The notes: generated by a model not told the origin, from the sequence alone. A stretch of DNA of 64,000 nucleotides from Nocardia colli (GCF_008704205.1 NZ_VXLC01000015.1:1-64000); one strand, 5' to 3'; numbered from the stretch's first letter, positions 26,796 through 35,897 are shown. Numbers and translations are program-made.

Positions 26796-26820
26796 CCTGC
26801 GAACAGAGCAGAGGATTACC

Positions 26821-27564
26821 ATGACGCCTTCAATTCAGACCGAACTCTTCGGCACGCTGCCCGTCGATCGCTTCACCGACGATCCGGTCGTCATGCTGCC
26901 CGGCCGGTCGACGGCGGATCTCCCGCCGGATATCGTCGCCGGATTGTCCGAACTGGCCGTGGATTTCGATGATCTGGCCGACGACCGCTGGCTGCAAACG
27001 GAATATTCCTTCCGGAAACGCCGCTTCAGCCTTTTCTCGGTGGACACCGTCGAGCGCCGGATCGAGCAGCTCGAGCACCGGGCCTTCTATCAGGAGGAGA
27101 CGGTCAATCCGTACGCGGGCGGATTCGAGCGAAAATTCGAGCCGCTGGCCGAGCGAACGACCGGGAACCCCTTCCTGCATCAGCTGATGTGGGACGTTCT
27201 CGCGGTGCTTCCGCAGGCGCGGGTGAGCGCGGCCCGGCACTGGGAGATCGGGGTGCATCTGATCCGGATCGTGGCGTTGCCGGACAAGCCGGGATATCCG
27301 GCGCCGGAGGGGATGCATCACGACGGGCACGCCTTTACCTCGATTTCCTTGATCAATCGGGTCGACGTCGCGGGCGGGCGCAGCCTGTTCGCCGATCTGG
27401 ATCGCGTGGTCTATCGCAAGCTCGAATTGGAGACGCCGATCGACACGGTGGTGTTCGAGGATCCGCGCTGCCTGCACGACGTGACCCCGGTGACCGTGGC
27501 CGGCGAGGCCACCTTCGCCAGCCGCGACGTCTGCGGCTTCTCGCTGAACCCGCTGGCCCGATGA
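26821..27564 (+). CDS. 2OG-Fe(II) amino-acid dioxygenase (IDO-like)
   Basis: 247 residues of the 2OG-Fe_Oxy_2 family, which includes L-isoleucine 4-hydroxylase. The iron triad is His166-x-Asp168 (MHHDGHAF) and His219 (CLHDVTP), with the 2-oxoglutarate Arg at about 235 (SRD). GVHLIRIVA, INRVDVAGG and ETPIDTVVF match family blocks. It probably hydroxylates a free amino acid side chain. It starts 25 bases after the ligase gene, and its stop overlaps the next start (ATGA). The substrate is unknown. Confidence 0.85.
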   Translation: MTPSIQTELFGTLPVDRFTDDPVVMLPGRSTADLPPDIVAGLSELAVDFDDLADDRWLQTEYSFRKRRFSLFSVDTVERRIEQLEHRAFYQEETVNPYAGGFERKFEPLAERTTGNPFLHQLMWDVLAVLPQARVSAARHWEIGVHLIRIVALPDKPGYPAPEGMHHDGHAFTSISLINRVDVAGGRSLFADLDRVVYRKLELETPIDTVVFEDPRCLHDVTPVTVAGEATFASRDVCGFSLNPLAR

Positions 27565-27974
27565 CCGAAATGGCCACCGCCCCCACACCACAGCTGCGGG
27601 CGGCGGGGACCCATCTGCTCGTCGATCTGATCGGGGCGAGCCGCCTCGACGACCCCGCGCTGACCGAGCGGGTGCTGCGCGAATGCGTCCGGGTCACGAA
27701 TGCCACGCTGCTGTATGTCTATGTGCACCATTTCGGTGGCGCCGGCGGGGTGACCGGGATCGCGGTGCTCGCGGAATCGCATATCAGCATTCACAGCTGG
27801 CCCGAGCACGACTTCGCCGCTGTGGACATTTTCACCTGCGGCAGCACCGACCCGGAAATTGCGATTCCGGTGCTCGAAGCCAACTTTCGGCCGAAACGGG
27901 TCACCGTGCAATGGTTGAAACGTGGTCGTTCGGCGTTCACGGCCGACGGCCGGTATTCGAAGGAGACATCGTGA
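27561..27974 (+). CDS. speD: S-adenosylmethionine decarboxylase proenzyme
   Basis: 137 residues, the small bacterial SpeH/SpeD type. The self-cleavage site is Glu72-Ser73 in AESHISIHSWPEHD, giving the pyruvoyl cofactor, and Cys93 (DIFTCGS) is the catalytic acid. The product is decarboxylated S-adenosylmethionine, normally the aminopropyl donor for spermidine. No spermidine synthase lies in the window. Overlaps both neighbours by ATGA and GTGA. Its place inside this operon suggests that the aminopropyl donor feeds the pathway. Confidence 0.92.
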   Translation: MTEMATAPTPQLRAAGTHLLVDLIGASRLDDPALTERVLRECVRVTNATLLYVYVHHFGGAGGVTGIAVLAESHISIHSWPEHDFAAVDIFTCGSTDPEIAIPVLEANFRPKRVTVQWLKRGRSAFTADGRYSKETS

Positions 27975-28396
27975 CAGAGACCGGAAATCGCCGCGAAATC
28001 ATGCGACATGTGTACGTGGACATCTGGATCGGCGAACTCTGGAACAAGGGCGACCCGGCGGGCAGCCGGATACTGTCGGAGAATTTCTTCGACCATCGCC
28101 CGATCGACGACTTTCCGAATACCAAGCAGGGCCACGTGGACATGGCGATCGACTGGCATCAGGCCTTTCCCGACCTCACCTTCGATATCGAGGAAGTGCT
28201 CGTCGACGGCGACAAACTCGTTGCCCGATACAACTCTTCGGGAACCCACACCGGTGTGCTGTCGGGAATTGCCGCGACCGGTCGCCCGGTGTCGCTGTCC
28301 GGGATCGACATCATGCGCTTCGACGCGGATAACCGGCTCGCGGAGTGGTGGCACAACGAGGACATGTTCGGCTTGATGCAGCAAATAACGGAGTAG
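27971..28396 (+). CDS. SnoaL-like ester cyclase/hydratase-fold protein
   Basis: 141 residues with the SnoaL-like fold: RILSENFFDHRPIDDFPNTKQGH..MAIDWHQAFPDLTFDIEEVLVDGDKLVARYNSSGTHTG is typical. Such proteins catalyse cyclisation, isomerisation or hydrolysis in small-molecule pathways. GTG start overlapping the speD stop. Conserved His/Asp residues of the pocket are present. The role here is inferred from context only. Confidence 0.75.
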   Translation: MTETGNRREIMRHVYVDIWIGELWNKGDPAGSRILSENFFDHRPIDDFPNTKQGHVDMAIDWHQAFPDLTFDIEEVLVDGDKLVARYNSSGTHTGVLSGIAATGRPVSLSGIDIMRFDADNRLAEWWHNEDMFGLMQQITE

Positions 28397-28399
28397 CAC

Positions 28400-29620
28400 A
28401 TGGAGCAGCGCCGATACTTCGAACAGCTCGACGCCGTCGATCCACTGCGGAACATCCGGGCGCAGTTCGATCTGCACGACGACCGCATCTTCTTCAACGG
28501 GAATTCGCTGGGGCCGCCGCCGCTGGGCACCGCGAAGCGGCTCGAGGAGGCCATGCGCCGGTGGCGCGACGATATGAACGCCGGCTGGTGGGACCACCGG
28601 TGGTTGCAGCTCCCGACGCTGACCGGCGATCGCATCGGCGGCATCATCGGCGCGGCGCCGGGTCAGGTCGTGGTGGGCGAGTCCACCTCGGTCAACCTGT
28701 TCAAATTGCTGTGTGGCGCTGTGGAATTGCAGTCCGGGAGCGAGCGGTCGGTGATCCTCACCGACCGTGACAACTTCCCCAGCGACCTGTACATCGCCGA
28801 TGGCATCACGCGCTATGTCCACCGGCAGGCGACCGTGCGCCGGGTACCTGTCGACGAGATCATCGACCAAATCGACTCGGACGTCGCTGTGGTGACGCTC
28901 AGCCACGTGGATTACCGCACCGCGCAACTGCTTCCGATGCGCCGGATCAACGAGCGGGCACACGAAGCCGGAGCGCTTGTGCTGTGGGATCTTTCGCACA
29001 GCGCGGGCGTCGTCCCGCTCGAATTGGACGCCGCCGGTACCGATCTGGCGGTCGGCTGCGGTTACAAATATCTCAACGGCGGCCCTGGTGCGCCCGGGTA
29101 CATGTACGTCGCCCACCGGCTGCTGCCGCGCTTCGAACAACCCATCACCGGTTGGCTGGGGCACACCCGGCCGTTCGACTTCACCGGCGACTATCAACCG
29201 GATCCGGGCATCGCCCGGCTGACCACCGGCTGCCCGCCGCTGCTGAGCCTGCTCGCCTTGGACGAGGGCGTCACGCTCACCGCCCAGGCCGACCCGGCGG
29301 CGGTACGCGCCAAATCGGTTGCGCTCAGCGAGGAGTTCATTGCTTTGGCCGGCGCCCGGCTGGCCCGCTACGGTGTCGAGGTGACCGGACCCGTCGACAG
29401 CGCGCAGCGCGGTAGCCATGTGTCCCTGCACAGCGAAGCGGCCGAGCCCCTGGCGAAAGGCCTGGCGGCGCGCGGTTTCCACCTCGAACTACGCCCGCCG
29501 GACCTGCTGCGTTTCGGGCTGGCGCCGCTCTACATCCGGCACGTCGACGTCTTCGACTGCGTCGCCGCGATGGAACAACTGCTAGCCGAGGAGACCGCCG
29601 ACAGCGCCCCGCGGCAGTGA
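28400..29620 (+). CDS. kynureninase-like PLP enzyme
   Basis: 406 residues, fold-type I aminotransferase-like enzyme closest to kynureninase: FNGNSLGPPP at residues about 32-41, PLP-phosphate region GESTSVN, Asp in WDLSHSAG, and the Schiff-base Lys223 in GCGYKYLNGGPGAPG. Typical length for KynU. Kynureninase cleaves kynurenine to anthranilate and alanine. No other tryptophan-degradation gene is nearby, so within this operon it may act on a hydroxylated or aminopropylated amino acid instead. Starts 3 bases after the previous stop. Confidence 0.85.
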   Translation: MEQRRYFEQLDAVDPLRNIRAQFDLHDDRIFFNGNSLGPPPLGTAKRLEEAMRRWRDDMNAGWWDHRWLQLPTLTGDRIGGIIGAAPGQVVVGESTSVNLFKLLCGAVELQSGSERSVILTDRDNFPSDLYIADGITRYVHRQATVRRVPVDEIIDQIDSDVAVVTLSHVDYRTAQLLPMRRINERAHEAGALVLWDLSHSAGVVPLELDAAGTDLAVGCGYKYLNGGPGAPGYMYVAHRLLPRFEQPITGWLGHTRPFDFTGDYQPDPGIARLTTGCPPLLSLLALDEGVTLTAQADPAAVRAKSVALSEEFIALAGARLARYGVEVTGPVDSAQRGSHVSLHSEAAEPLAKGLAARGFHLELRPPDLLRFGLAPLYIRHVDVFDCVAAMEQLLAEETADSAPRQ

Positions 29621-31050
29621 CGGCGCCGCCGGAGCGGATCCCCACGACGCCGGCCGGGGGAGTCGCGACCCTCCCCGGTTCCCGGCGGCGCTGGCTGGCG
29701 CTTGCCGTCGTCCTGACCGGGCAGTTCATGGCCTCGATGGACACCACGGTCGGCAATATCGCCGCGCCGTCGATCCAGCAGGATCTGCGGATCGAACCGG
29801 GCACCGCCGCGCTGGCGGTCGCGGCTTACACGCTGATGTACGCGAGCCTGCTGATCACCGGCGCGCGACTGGGTTCCGATCGCGGCCGGCGACGGCTGTT
29901 CTTGATCGGGATCACCGTGTTCACGGTGAGTTCCGTCGCGATCGGCCTGGCGCCCAACGCGATCGTGCTGATCGGTGCCCGCGCCGTGCAGGGTGCGGGG
30001 GCGGCGATGGCTGTCCCGCAGGCGATCTCGTTCATCCAGGCGGACTTCACCGGAACCGCGCGCACGCGGGCCCTGGCCGCCTACGGTGCGATGATCTCCT
30101 TCGGCGCCACCGCCGGACTTGCCCTGGGCGGCGCGCTGATCAGCCTCGATCTGTTCGGACTCGGTTGGCGGATCGTCTTTTTGATCAATCTGCCGGTGGG
30201 TATCGCCGTGCTGCTCGGCGCCGCCCGGCTGTTACCCGAGATCGGTGTCTCCGCACGGCAACTCGACCTGGCCGGAGTCGGTCTGCTGACCGTCGGCGCG
30301 GCCTCGATCACCGGCGCGCTCGCGCTCGGCCCAGACACCGGTTGGACCTGGCTCGGCTCGGCGGTCGCGGCCCTGGGTGTCGCGGTGCTGGCGGTGTTCG
30401 TCGCGTGGCAGCGGATTCAACTGCGGCGCAACGGTGCTCCGCTGCTGGACCTGCGCATCCTGGCGGTGCCCGGCATGCGGCCGGGGCTGGTCGCATTGCT
30501 GCTGTCGGGGACGACGTACACCGGGGTGCTGTTCTGTGTGGCCGCCGACCTCCAGGACCAGCACGGGCGCAGTGCCGCGGCGGCGGGAATCGCGCTGGTG
30601 CCCTTCGCGATCGGGTTCGGCGTCGGCTCGGCGCCGGGATCGCTGGTACCGCATCGGCGGCACCTCACCCTCACGATCGCCGGACTCGCGGTGCTCGGGG
30701 GCAGCCTTATCCTGCTCGGCACGATCGAGCGCGGTGACGGCCTGCCTACCGCGGCGGCCGTAATGCTGCTGGCGGCGGCCGGTTTCGGTTACGGCGCCTG
30801 CTTCACGCCGCTGCTCGGATTGACCGTGGCGCACGTTCGCGCCGACCAGGTGCCGGACGCGACGGGGATCGCCACCACCACATTCCAATTCAGTTTCGTG
30901 CTCGGCGTCGCGGTCTTCGGCAGTCTGTACACCGCTACCTCCCTCGCGTACGCGCTCGCGATAATGGGTGCGCTGGCGTGCGTCGCGATCGTCCCGGCGG
31001 CAATGATCCGGCCCATAAATAACTTTGGGAGACAAACGAACAACGCATGA
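29617..31050 (+). CDS. MFS exporter, DHA2-type
   Basis: 477 residues with about 14 membrane segments, as in the DHA2 drug:proton antiporters. The motif-C region (ALGGALI) and the FMASMDTTVGNIAAPSIQQDL opening, with Asp in helix 1, are characteristic. GTG start overlaps the previous stop (GTGA), so translation is coupled to the kynureninase-like gene. Last gene of the operon; it probably exports the product or an intermediate. Confidence 0.88.
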   Translation: MTAPPERIPTTPAGGVATLPGSRRRWLALAVVLTGQFMASMDTTVGNIAAPSIQQDLRIEPGTAALAVAAYTLMYASLLITGARLGSDRGRRRLFLIGITVFTVSSVAIGLAPNAIVLIGARAVQGAGAAMAVPQAISFIQADFTGTARTRALAAYGAMISFGATAGLALGGALISLDLFGLGWRIVFLINLPVGIAVLLGAARLLPEIGVSARQLDLAGVGLLTVGAASITGALALGPDTGWTWLGSAVAALGVAVLAVFVAWQRIQLRRNGAPLLDLRILAVPGMRPGLVALLLSGTTYTGVLFCVAADLQDQHGRSAAAAGIALVPFAIGFGVGSAPGSLVPHRRHLTLTIAGLAVLGGSLILLGTIERGDGLPTAAAVMLLAAAGFGYGACFTPLLGLTVAHVRADQVPDATGIATTTFQFSFVLGVAVFGSLYTATSLAYALAIMGALACVAIVPAAMIRPINNFGRQTNNA

Positions 31051-31063
31051 CGATGCGGAAATG

Positions 31064-31114
31064 TTGCCCGCCCGGGCCGGGAGTGTTAGAAAATAACTGG
31101 ATCATGGATCCACA
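31064..31114 (+). promoter_or_regulatory. gntR promoter with second GntR-type operator
   Basis: TTGCCC (31064-31069) and TAGAAA (31087-31092) form a plausible promoter with a 17-base gap. Three bases later, positions 31096-31114 match the operon palindrome at 15 of 19 bases, sharing TGGATC-N-TGGATCCA. The geometry matches that of the operon promoter. Confidence 0.6.
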
Positions 31115-31154
31115 TGCGGCGAACACTCCAGCATAGGTAGGCGGCACCGTTCGG

Positions 31155-31883
31155 ATGAGCGCACGACACAGACCGATCATGGCTGCGCTGGGGCACATAT
31201 CGGTACCGCAGACGCATTCCCGGTCGATTATCGAGTCGACGCTCGCCGAAGCAATTCTGAATGGAACCATCAGCCCGGGAACGCCGCTGCGGCAAGAGGA
31301 GCTCGCCGAGGTTTTCGGGGTGAGCCGGATGCCGGTGCGCGAGGCTTTGATTCAGCTGGAGGGAAAAGGGCTCGTCCGGTTGCAGGCGGGCAAGGGCGCC
31401 ATCGCGGTGAACCTCGACCCCGCCGACCTCATGGAGACATATGACGTCCGGCTGATCATCGAACCCGCCGCGCTGCACTCATCGATTCCGAATCTCACCG
31501 AGACCGATATCGAGGAAATCCGAAGCCACGTCCGGCACCTGGCCTCGGAAACCGATCCGGCCGCCGTGGGACGCCTGAATACCGAGTTCCACATGGCACT
31601 CTGCCGGCGAGCCACCAACTATCGATTGCTGAAGCTGGTCCGCGCGGCCCTGGAAGAGGAGGAGCAGATCATCCGGCTCCACCTGGCCGCGCTCGGGGCC
31701 GATGCCCTCGGTCAGCCCGATCACCACGCGCTCGCCGATGCGGCCGCCGCCCGAGATGCGGTGGTGGCCACCGAGATTCTGCATCGGCACATCACCGCTG
31801 CCGCGGACACGTTGCGGGACTACTTGAGCGCGCGTGAGGGTGTCGGCAATCGGGCTGTTCCGGTGGCCCTTTCGCGCAAGTAG
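31155..31883 (+). CDS. GntR/FCD-family regulator of the operon
   Basis: 242 residues. The N-terminal winged helix (ILNGTISPGTPLRQEELAEVFGVSRMPVREALIQLEGKGLV) and the C-terminal all-helical FCD ligand domain (LRLIIEPAALHSSI..; FHMALCRRATNYRLLKLV) define the FadR subfamily. FCD domains usually bind carboxylate metabolites through a metal. Placed directly after the MFS gene, with shared operator-like sites at both promoters; it very probably represses the operon and itself. An ATG at 31179 is an alternative start. Confidence 0.88.
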   Translation: MSARHRPIMAALGHISVPQTHSRSIIESTLAEAILNGTISPGTPLRQEELAEVFGVSRMPVREALIQLEGKGLVRLQAGKGAIAVNLDPADLMETYDVRLIIEPAALHSSIPNLTETDIEEIRSHVRHLASETDPAAVGRLNTEFHMALCRRATNYRLLKLVRAALEEEEQIIRLHLAALGADALGQPDHHALADAAAARDAVVATEILHRHITAAADTLRDYLSAREGVGNRAVPVALSRK

Positions 31884-31886
31884 CGA

Positions 31887-32777
31887 TCACTTCTCCAGCG
31901 CGTCGAGCACCATGGTCGTCAAGACCTTTGCCGCAGTTCCGAGTTCCCGGTCCCGCGGCGCGGCCAGGCACATGCGCCAGGTGAGGCCGCTGCTCGCGGT
32001 GAGGGCGAGGGACCGGACGATCGAGTCCGCCCGCGCGTACGCCTCCGGCACGATCGCGATGCCGAGCCCCTGCCGCACGTAGTCGGCGACGACGCTGCCA
32101 TCGCCGACTTCGATGGAAACACTCCTGGTCAGGTCCGCCGCGGCGAACGCGCGGTCGACCACGGCCCGGCTGCCGAAGCCCTGCGGCAGGTCCACGAATG
32201 TCTCGCCCTCCAGTTCTTCCAGTCGCGCGGAACGTCTTTCGGCGAGCGAATGGGTGGCCGGGACGAGCAGGCGCATCGGGAAGGATCGCAGTTCGGTCAG
32301 CCGGAGCTTGCGGCCGAACGGGCCGGGATCGGAGAGGATCGCCAGGTCCAGTTCGCCCGCGACCACGGCGGCGGCGAGTTCCTGTGAGCCGCCGGCGCGG
32401 TGGCTCGAGCGCAGCCGCACCTCGGGGTGTTCGGCGTGCATCCGGCCGAGCACGGCGGGCAGGTCCAGCCAGGGCACCGACGCCATCAAACCCAGCCGGA
32501 TCTCGCCGCCGATCGTGCCGCGGACACCGTCGATCGCGTCGATCGTCTCGCGCACGCTGTCCAGGATCGTCCGCGCGCGGGGGAGCAGGACGGTCCCGGC
32601 TTCGGTGAGGGCGACCTCGCGCGAAGTGCGCCGGAGAATCTCGGTGCGGAGTTCGCGTTCCAGCGTCTTGATCGCCGCCGAGACCGCCGACTGCACCACG
32701 TGCAGTCGCGCGGCCGCCCTGGTGAAACTGCGTTCCTCGGCGACCGCGACGAAGTACTCGAGATGCCTGAGCTCCAT
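31887..32777 (-). CDS. LysR-family regulator
   Basis: 296 residues. N-terminal winged helix-turn-helix (ELRHLEYFVAVAEERSFTRAAARLHVVQSAVSAAIKTLE) and C-terminal substrate-binding domain of standard length. Its stop lies 3 bases from that of the convergent GntR gene. Divergent from an MFS gene at 32906, which is its probable target; a LysR box lies between. Confidence 0.9.
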   Translation of the reverse strand: MELRHLEYFVAVAEERSFTRAAARLHVVQSAVSAAIKTLERELRTEILRRTSREVALTEAGTVLLPRARTILDSVRETIDAIDGVRGTIGGEIRLGLMASVPWLDLPAVLGRMHAEHPEVRLRSSHRAGGSQELAAAVVAGELDLAILSDPGPFGRKLRLTELRSFPMRLLVPATHSLAERRSARLEELEGETFVDLPQGFGSRAVVDRAFAAADLTRSVSIEVGDGSVVADYVRQGLGIAIVPEAYARADSIVRSLALTASSGLTWRMCLAAPRDRELGTAAKVLTTMVLDALEK

Positions 32778-32784
32778 CGGTCAA

Positions 32785-32803
32785 CTATCTCAGAAAGTGA
32801 TAG
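32785..32803. promoter_or_regulatory. LysR box
   Basis: CTATC-N9-GATAG, containing the ATC-N9-GAT form usual for LysR sites, 8 bases upstream of the LysR start in the divergent region shared with the MFS gene. Confidence 0.55.
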
Positions 32804-32905
32804 CTGGAAGAAGAATGAATCGTTGGACGTGAACGTTCGCGGGCTCGACGATGGAATCGGCGGGCCGGCCGGGCCGCCGCGATTCCGCAGAAAGAGTGCA
32901 ATGCG

Positions 32906-34150
32906 ATGACGACTGTGCCCCTCGACCACCGGACCAGGCCCGCCGAGCAGCAGGACTCCGGCTGGCACAACACCGGCTTCTGGCTGGTTACCGTGGCCTT
33001 CTGCGCGGCGATGGCGTTCTCGACGGTGCCGACGCCGCTGTATCCGCTCTACGCGCGGCAACTCGGATTGTCTCCGTTGACACTCACGATCGTCTTCGCG
33101 GTCTACGGCGTCGGCGTGATCTTCAGTCTGTGCATGGTCGGGCACGTGTCGGACTGGATCGGCAGGCGGCGAGTGCTCACGCTCGCGCTTTCTATGGAGG
33201 TGCTGGCGGCCGTGGTGTTCATCCTGCCGCCGCAGTTGCCGCTGCTGATCGCGGGGCGGCTGATCACCGGGTTGGGCGTCGGTGCGATCACCGCGACGGC
33301 TACCGCGTATCTGCACGAGCTGCATGTGCTCGCGCGGCCGCGGGACGGTGCGAAGCGCTTCGAAATCGCTTCTCCGGCAGCCAATATCGGCGGGCTCGGG
33401 GTCGGCGCGCTGGTGGCGGGCGTGCTCGCGGAGTGGGCGCCGTGGCCGTTGCGGACGTCGTATGTGGCGTTCGCGGTGTTCATAGTCCTGGTGATCGTGG
33501 TGCTGATCAGGTTCGTTCCGGAGACCGTGTCCGTGCCGCGGTCGTTGCGACCGGCTTACCGTCCGCAGCGGGTGTCGATCGTCGGATCCAAGCTCGGCTG
33601 GGCGGTGGCGGCGGGCAGTACCTTCGCGGCGTTCGGGGCGTTCGGTCTATTCGCTTCGCTGGCACCGGTTTTCCTCGCCGAGACGCTGGGGCAGACCTCG
33701 AGGCTGCTGGCGGGTGGGGTGGTGTTTCTGGTGTTCGCCAGCGCGCCCGTCGCTCAGCATGCGGCCATGGCGTTGCCGGTGTTGACCCGGCTGGTGACGG
33801 GGTTGCTCGGCGCCGTTGTCGGGCTGGGTGCGTTGGTCGTCGCTATGCTTACCGGGAATCTGGTGCTGTTCCTGGTCGCCGGGGTGGTGAGTGGTGCGGG
33901 AGCCGGTGTCCTGATCCAATCCGCTGTCGCCCGGACAGTGCGTGCCGCCGCCGCGACTAACCGCGGTGAGGCGGTGGCCGGGTTGTTCCTCATCGGCAAC
34001 GCGGGGTTGATCATTCCGGTGGTCGGCATGGGCGTCGCCACCCAATTCGTCGACACCCGAATCGCGATGGCCGGTTTCGCGGGCGTGCTCATCGCCTTGT
34101 TGATCTGTCTCGCCGCGGGGACTCGTGGAATGCGCGGTGCCGCAGCATGA
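32906..34150 (+). CDS. MFS transporter, 12-helix type
   Basis: 414 residues with about 12 membrane segments. The loop 2-3 motif is GHVSDWIGRRRVL, and TPLYPLYARQLGLSPLTLTIVFAVYGVGVI is the first hairpin. The size and motif fit drug or sugar-efflux MFS members. Divergent from LysR and likely activated or repressed by it. A strong bidirectional hairpin follows it. Confidence 0.88.
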   Translation: MTTVPLDHRTRPAEQQDSGWHNTGFWLVTVAFCAAMAFSTVPTPLYPLYARQLGLSPLTLTIVFAVYGVGVIFSLCMVGHVSDWIGRRRVLTLALSMEVLAAVVFILPPQLPLLIAGRLITGLGVGAITATATAYLHELHVLARPRDGAKRFEIASPAANIGGLGVGALVAGVLAEWAPWPLRTSYVAFAVFIVLVIVVLIRFVPETVSVPRSLRPAYRPQRVSIVGSKLGWAVAAGSTFAAFGAFGLFASLAPVFLAETLGQTSRLLAGGVVFLVFASAPVAQHAAMALPVLTRLVTGLLGAVVGLGALVVAMLTGNLVLFLVAGVVSGAGAGVLIQSAVARTVRAAAATNRGEAVAGLFLIGNAGLIIPVVGMGVATQFVDTRIAMAGFAGVLIALLICLAAGTRGMRGAAA

Positions 34151-34235
34151 TCGCGGGACCTTTCGGCGGTGCCGACCTCGACGCGATCGGCGTTGGGCCG
34201 GAACATCTTTGACCGACCGTGGGGAGTCCGACGCG

Positions 34236-34271
34236 CCGCCCCGGCCTGCCAGTACCGGCAGGCCGGGGCGG
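34236..34271. terminator. bidirectional terminator hairpin
   Basis: Perfect 15-base GC-rich arms with a 6-base loop (AGTACC), between the convergent MFS gene (ends 34150) and hydrolase (ends 34302). Confidence 0.75.
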
Positions 34272-34301
34272 TCGTGCGTCAGGCGGTCCGACGCCTCGAC
34301 G

Positions 34302-35027
34302 TCACTTCAGGTGCCGGGCGAAGAACCGGTTCGCTTCCTCCCCGGCGAACGCCGGAACGCCGGTGTGCCCACCGAGGTTGGCGTGCAACGTCTTCTGCTT
34401 GGAGCCGAAGGCGTCGAACAGATCCAGCGCCATCTGCCGGTCGTTTCCTTCGTCGTCCCACTGCAACAGGACGTGCAGCGGAATGGTGACCTGCCGGGCC
34501 TCCTCGAACATGCTGCGCGGCACGTAACTTCCGGCGAACAGCACGGCGGCGGAGATGCGTGGCTCGACCACCGCCAGCCGGACGCCGATGGCGATCACCC
34601 CGCCCGAGAACCCGACCGGTCCGCCGATCTCGGGCAGCGTGAGGAGAGCGTCCAGGGTTGCCCGCCATTCCGAAACCGCCTGATCGGCCAGCGGAAGAAT
34701 GAGCCGGTTGACGATATCGTCGGTGACCGGCTCACCGGCCCCGATCGCCCGACGCAGGTCGGCGCGGGCCTGCTCGGCGTCGGCGGACTTGGGTCGATCA
34801 CCGCTCCACGGGAGTTCGATGGTGGCCGAGGCATAGCCCTCCGCCGCCGCATGCCGAGCCCGGCCCGCCAGTCGGGGATGCATCTTGTCCAGTCCGCCGG
34901 GATGGCCCATCAGGATCAGCGGTGCGGGTGCGGATCCGGGCGTCCACAGGATGCCGGGGACCTCGCCGAGCGTGAATTCGCGCTCGACAACGCCGTCATC
35001 GAGAAGCTTTTCAGAAGTGAATTCCAT
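34302..35027 (-). CDS. alpha/beta hydrolase (dienelactone-hydrolase-like)
   Basis: 241 residues. The fold is alpha/beta hydrolase with GHPGG near residue 41, nucleophile elbow GFSGG, an Asp in QWDDEGN and His in LGGHTGVPAF. Similar single-domain enzymes act on lactones or esters. No signal peptide. The nearly 300-base gap between it and the TetR gene (35028-35322) holds no convincing gene. Confidence 0.8.
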   Translation of the reverse strand: MEFTSEKLLDDGVVEREFTLGEVPGILWTPGSAPAPLILMGHPGGLDKMHPRLAGRARHAAAEGYASATIELPWSGDRPKSADAEQARADLRRAIGAGEPVTDDIVNRLILPLADQAVSEWRATLDALLTLPEIGGPVGFSGGVIAIGVRLAVVEPRISAAVLFAGSYVPRSMFEEARQVTIPLHVLLQWDDEGNDRQMALDLFDAFGSKQKTLHANLGGHTGVPAFAGEEANRFFARHLK

Positions 35028-35322
35028 GGTCGTGCCTTTCGGGAATGCGCGTGAACGGCGCTCCCGGACGACCTATCGCCCTACCGTGGCCCCAGCGGGG
35101 AGCACCCATGTAGAAACTGCCTTCACAGGTACCACCTCCTCGTTCTCCAGCCCGGTCCCCAGAAAACTAGCAGCGGGCACCCCAGTCCGCCAACGGATTT
35201 AATGAAGGCGCCGTGGGGGACCTGCCGCCGAGGCTGCGATGGTGAGGCTTGCGCTGCCGAAAGGCACTGCGACGCATGGCTTTCCAGGGTGCCTTACCGA
35301 AACGGAATTGACGGTCGAGGGT

Positions 35323-35889
35323 TTACTTGCGCTCGACGCGGTGCGCTAGTCCGTCCAGGATTAGGTTCAGGCCCTCCTCGAAGGCTGACTCGTGGTCGAT
35401 CTGTGGGATGTCTGCCGAGGGTTCATCGAGTCCGGTGTCGGCCTGCTCTTCCAGGACGGCGCCGACGGTGAAGCGGCTCGCGGTCAGCATCGCGATCTGC
35501 GCTTCGCGTTCGGGTAGGCCGGACTCGAGGAGGAACGCCATTTTGTGGAACAGCTGGTCGAGGCTTTCCCCGCCCGGCCGGCTGCCGGAGTGCAGGCGGG
35601 CACCGTCGCGGCGCAGTAGCAGTGTGCGCCGGAAGCTGCGGGTGTTCTCGAGGAACCAGTCGCGCCAGTCGTCGCCGGGCTTCGGGAGCGGGGCCGTGGC
35701 GTGTGGTGCCATCGCGGCCTCGGCCATGGCGCTGAGCAGATCTTCCTTTTTGCGGAAGTGCCAGTAGAGCGACGGCTGCTCGACGCCGAGTCGTTTCGCG
35801 AGCTGCCGGGTGCTGACGGCGTCGAGGCCGACCTCGTCGAGCAGATCGAGCGCTTCGGCGATGACGGTGTCCCGGTTGAGCTTGGCCAT
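35323..35889 (-). CDS. TetR(A)-type repressor
   Basis: 188 residues. The N-terminus (LNRDTVIAEALDLLDEVGLDAVSTRQLAKRLGVEQPSLYWHF) closely resembles Tn10-type TetR, and the C-terminal part fits the tetracycline-repressor C domain. It is slightly shorter than TetR(B) (207 residues). Divergent from a flavin monooxygenase, with two tet-operator-like sites between. It probably represses that gene until a polyketide-like ligand binds. Confidence 0.88.
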   Translation of the reverse strand: MAKLNRDTVIAEALDLLDEVGLDAVSTRQLAKRLGVEQPSLYWHFRKKEDLLSAMAEAAMAPHATAPLPKPGDDWRDWFLENTRSFRRTLLLRRDGARLHSGSRPGGESLDQLFHKMAFLLESGLPEREAQIAMLTASRFTVGAVLEEQADTGLDEPSADIPQIDHESAFEEGLNLILDGLAHRVERK

Positions 35890-35897
35890 ATTGACAA

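Noticed and set aside
25017..26822. Long open frame antisense to the glutamine-synthetase-type ligase
   Set aside because: Mirror of a well supported gene; the translation is low-complexity and matches nothing.
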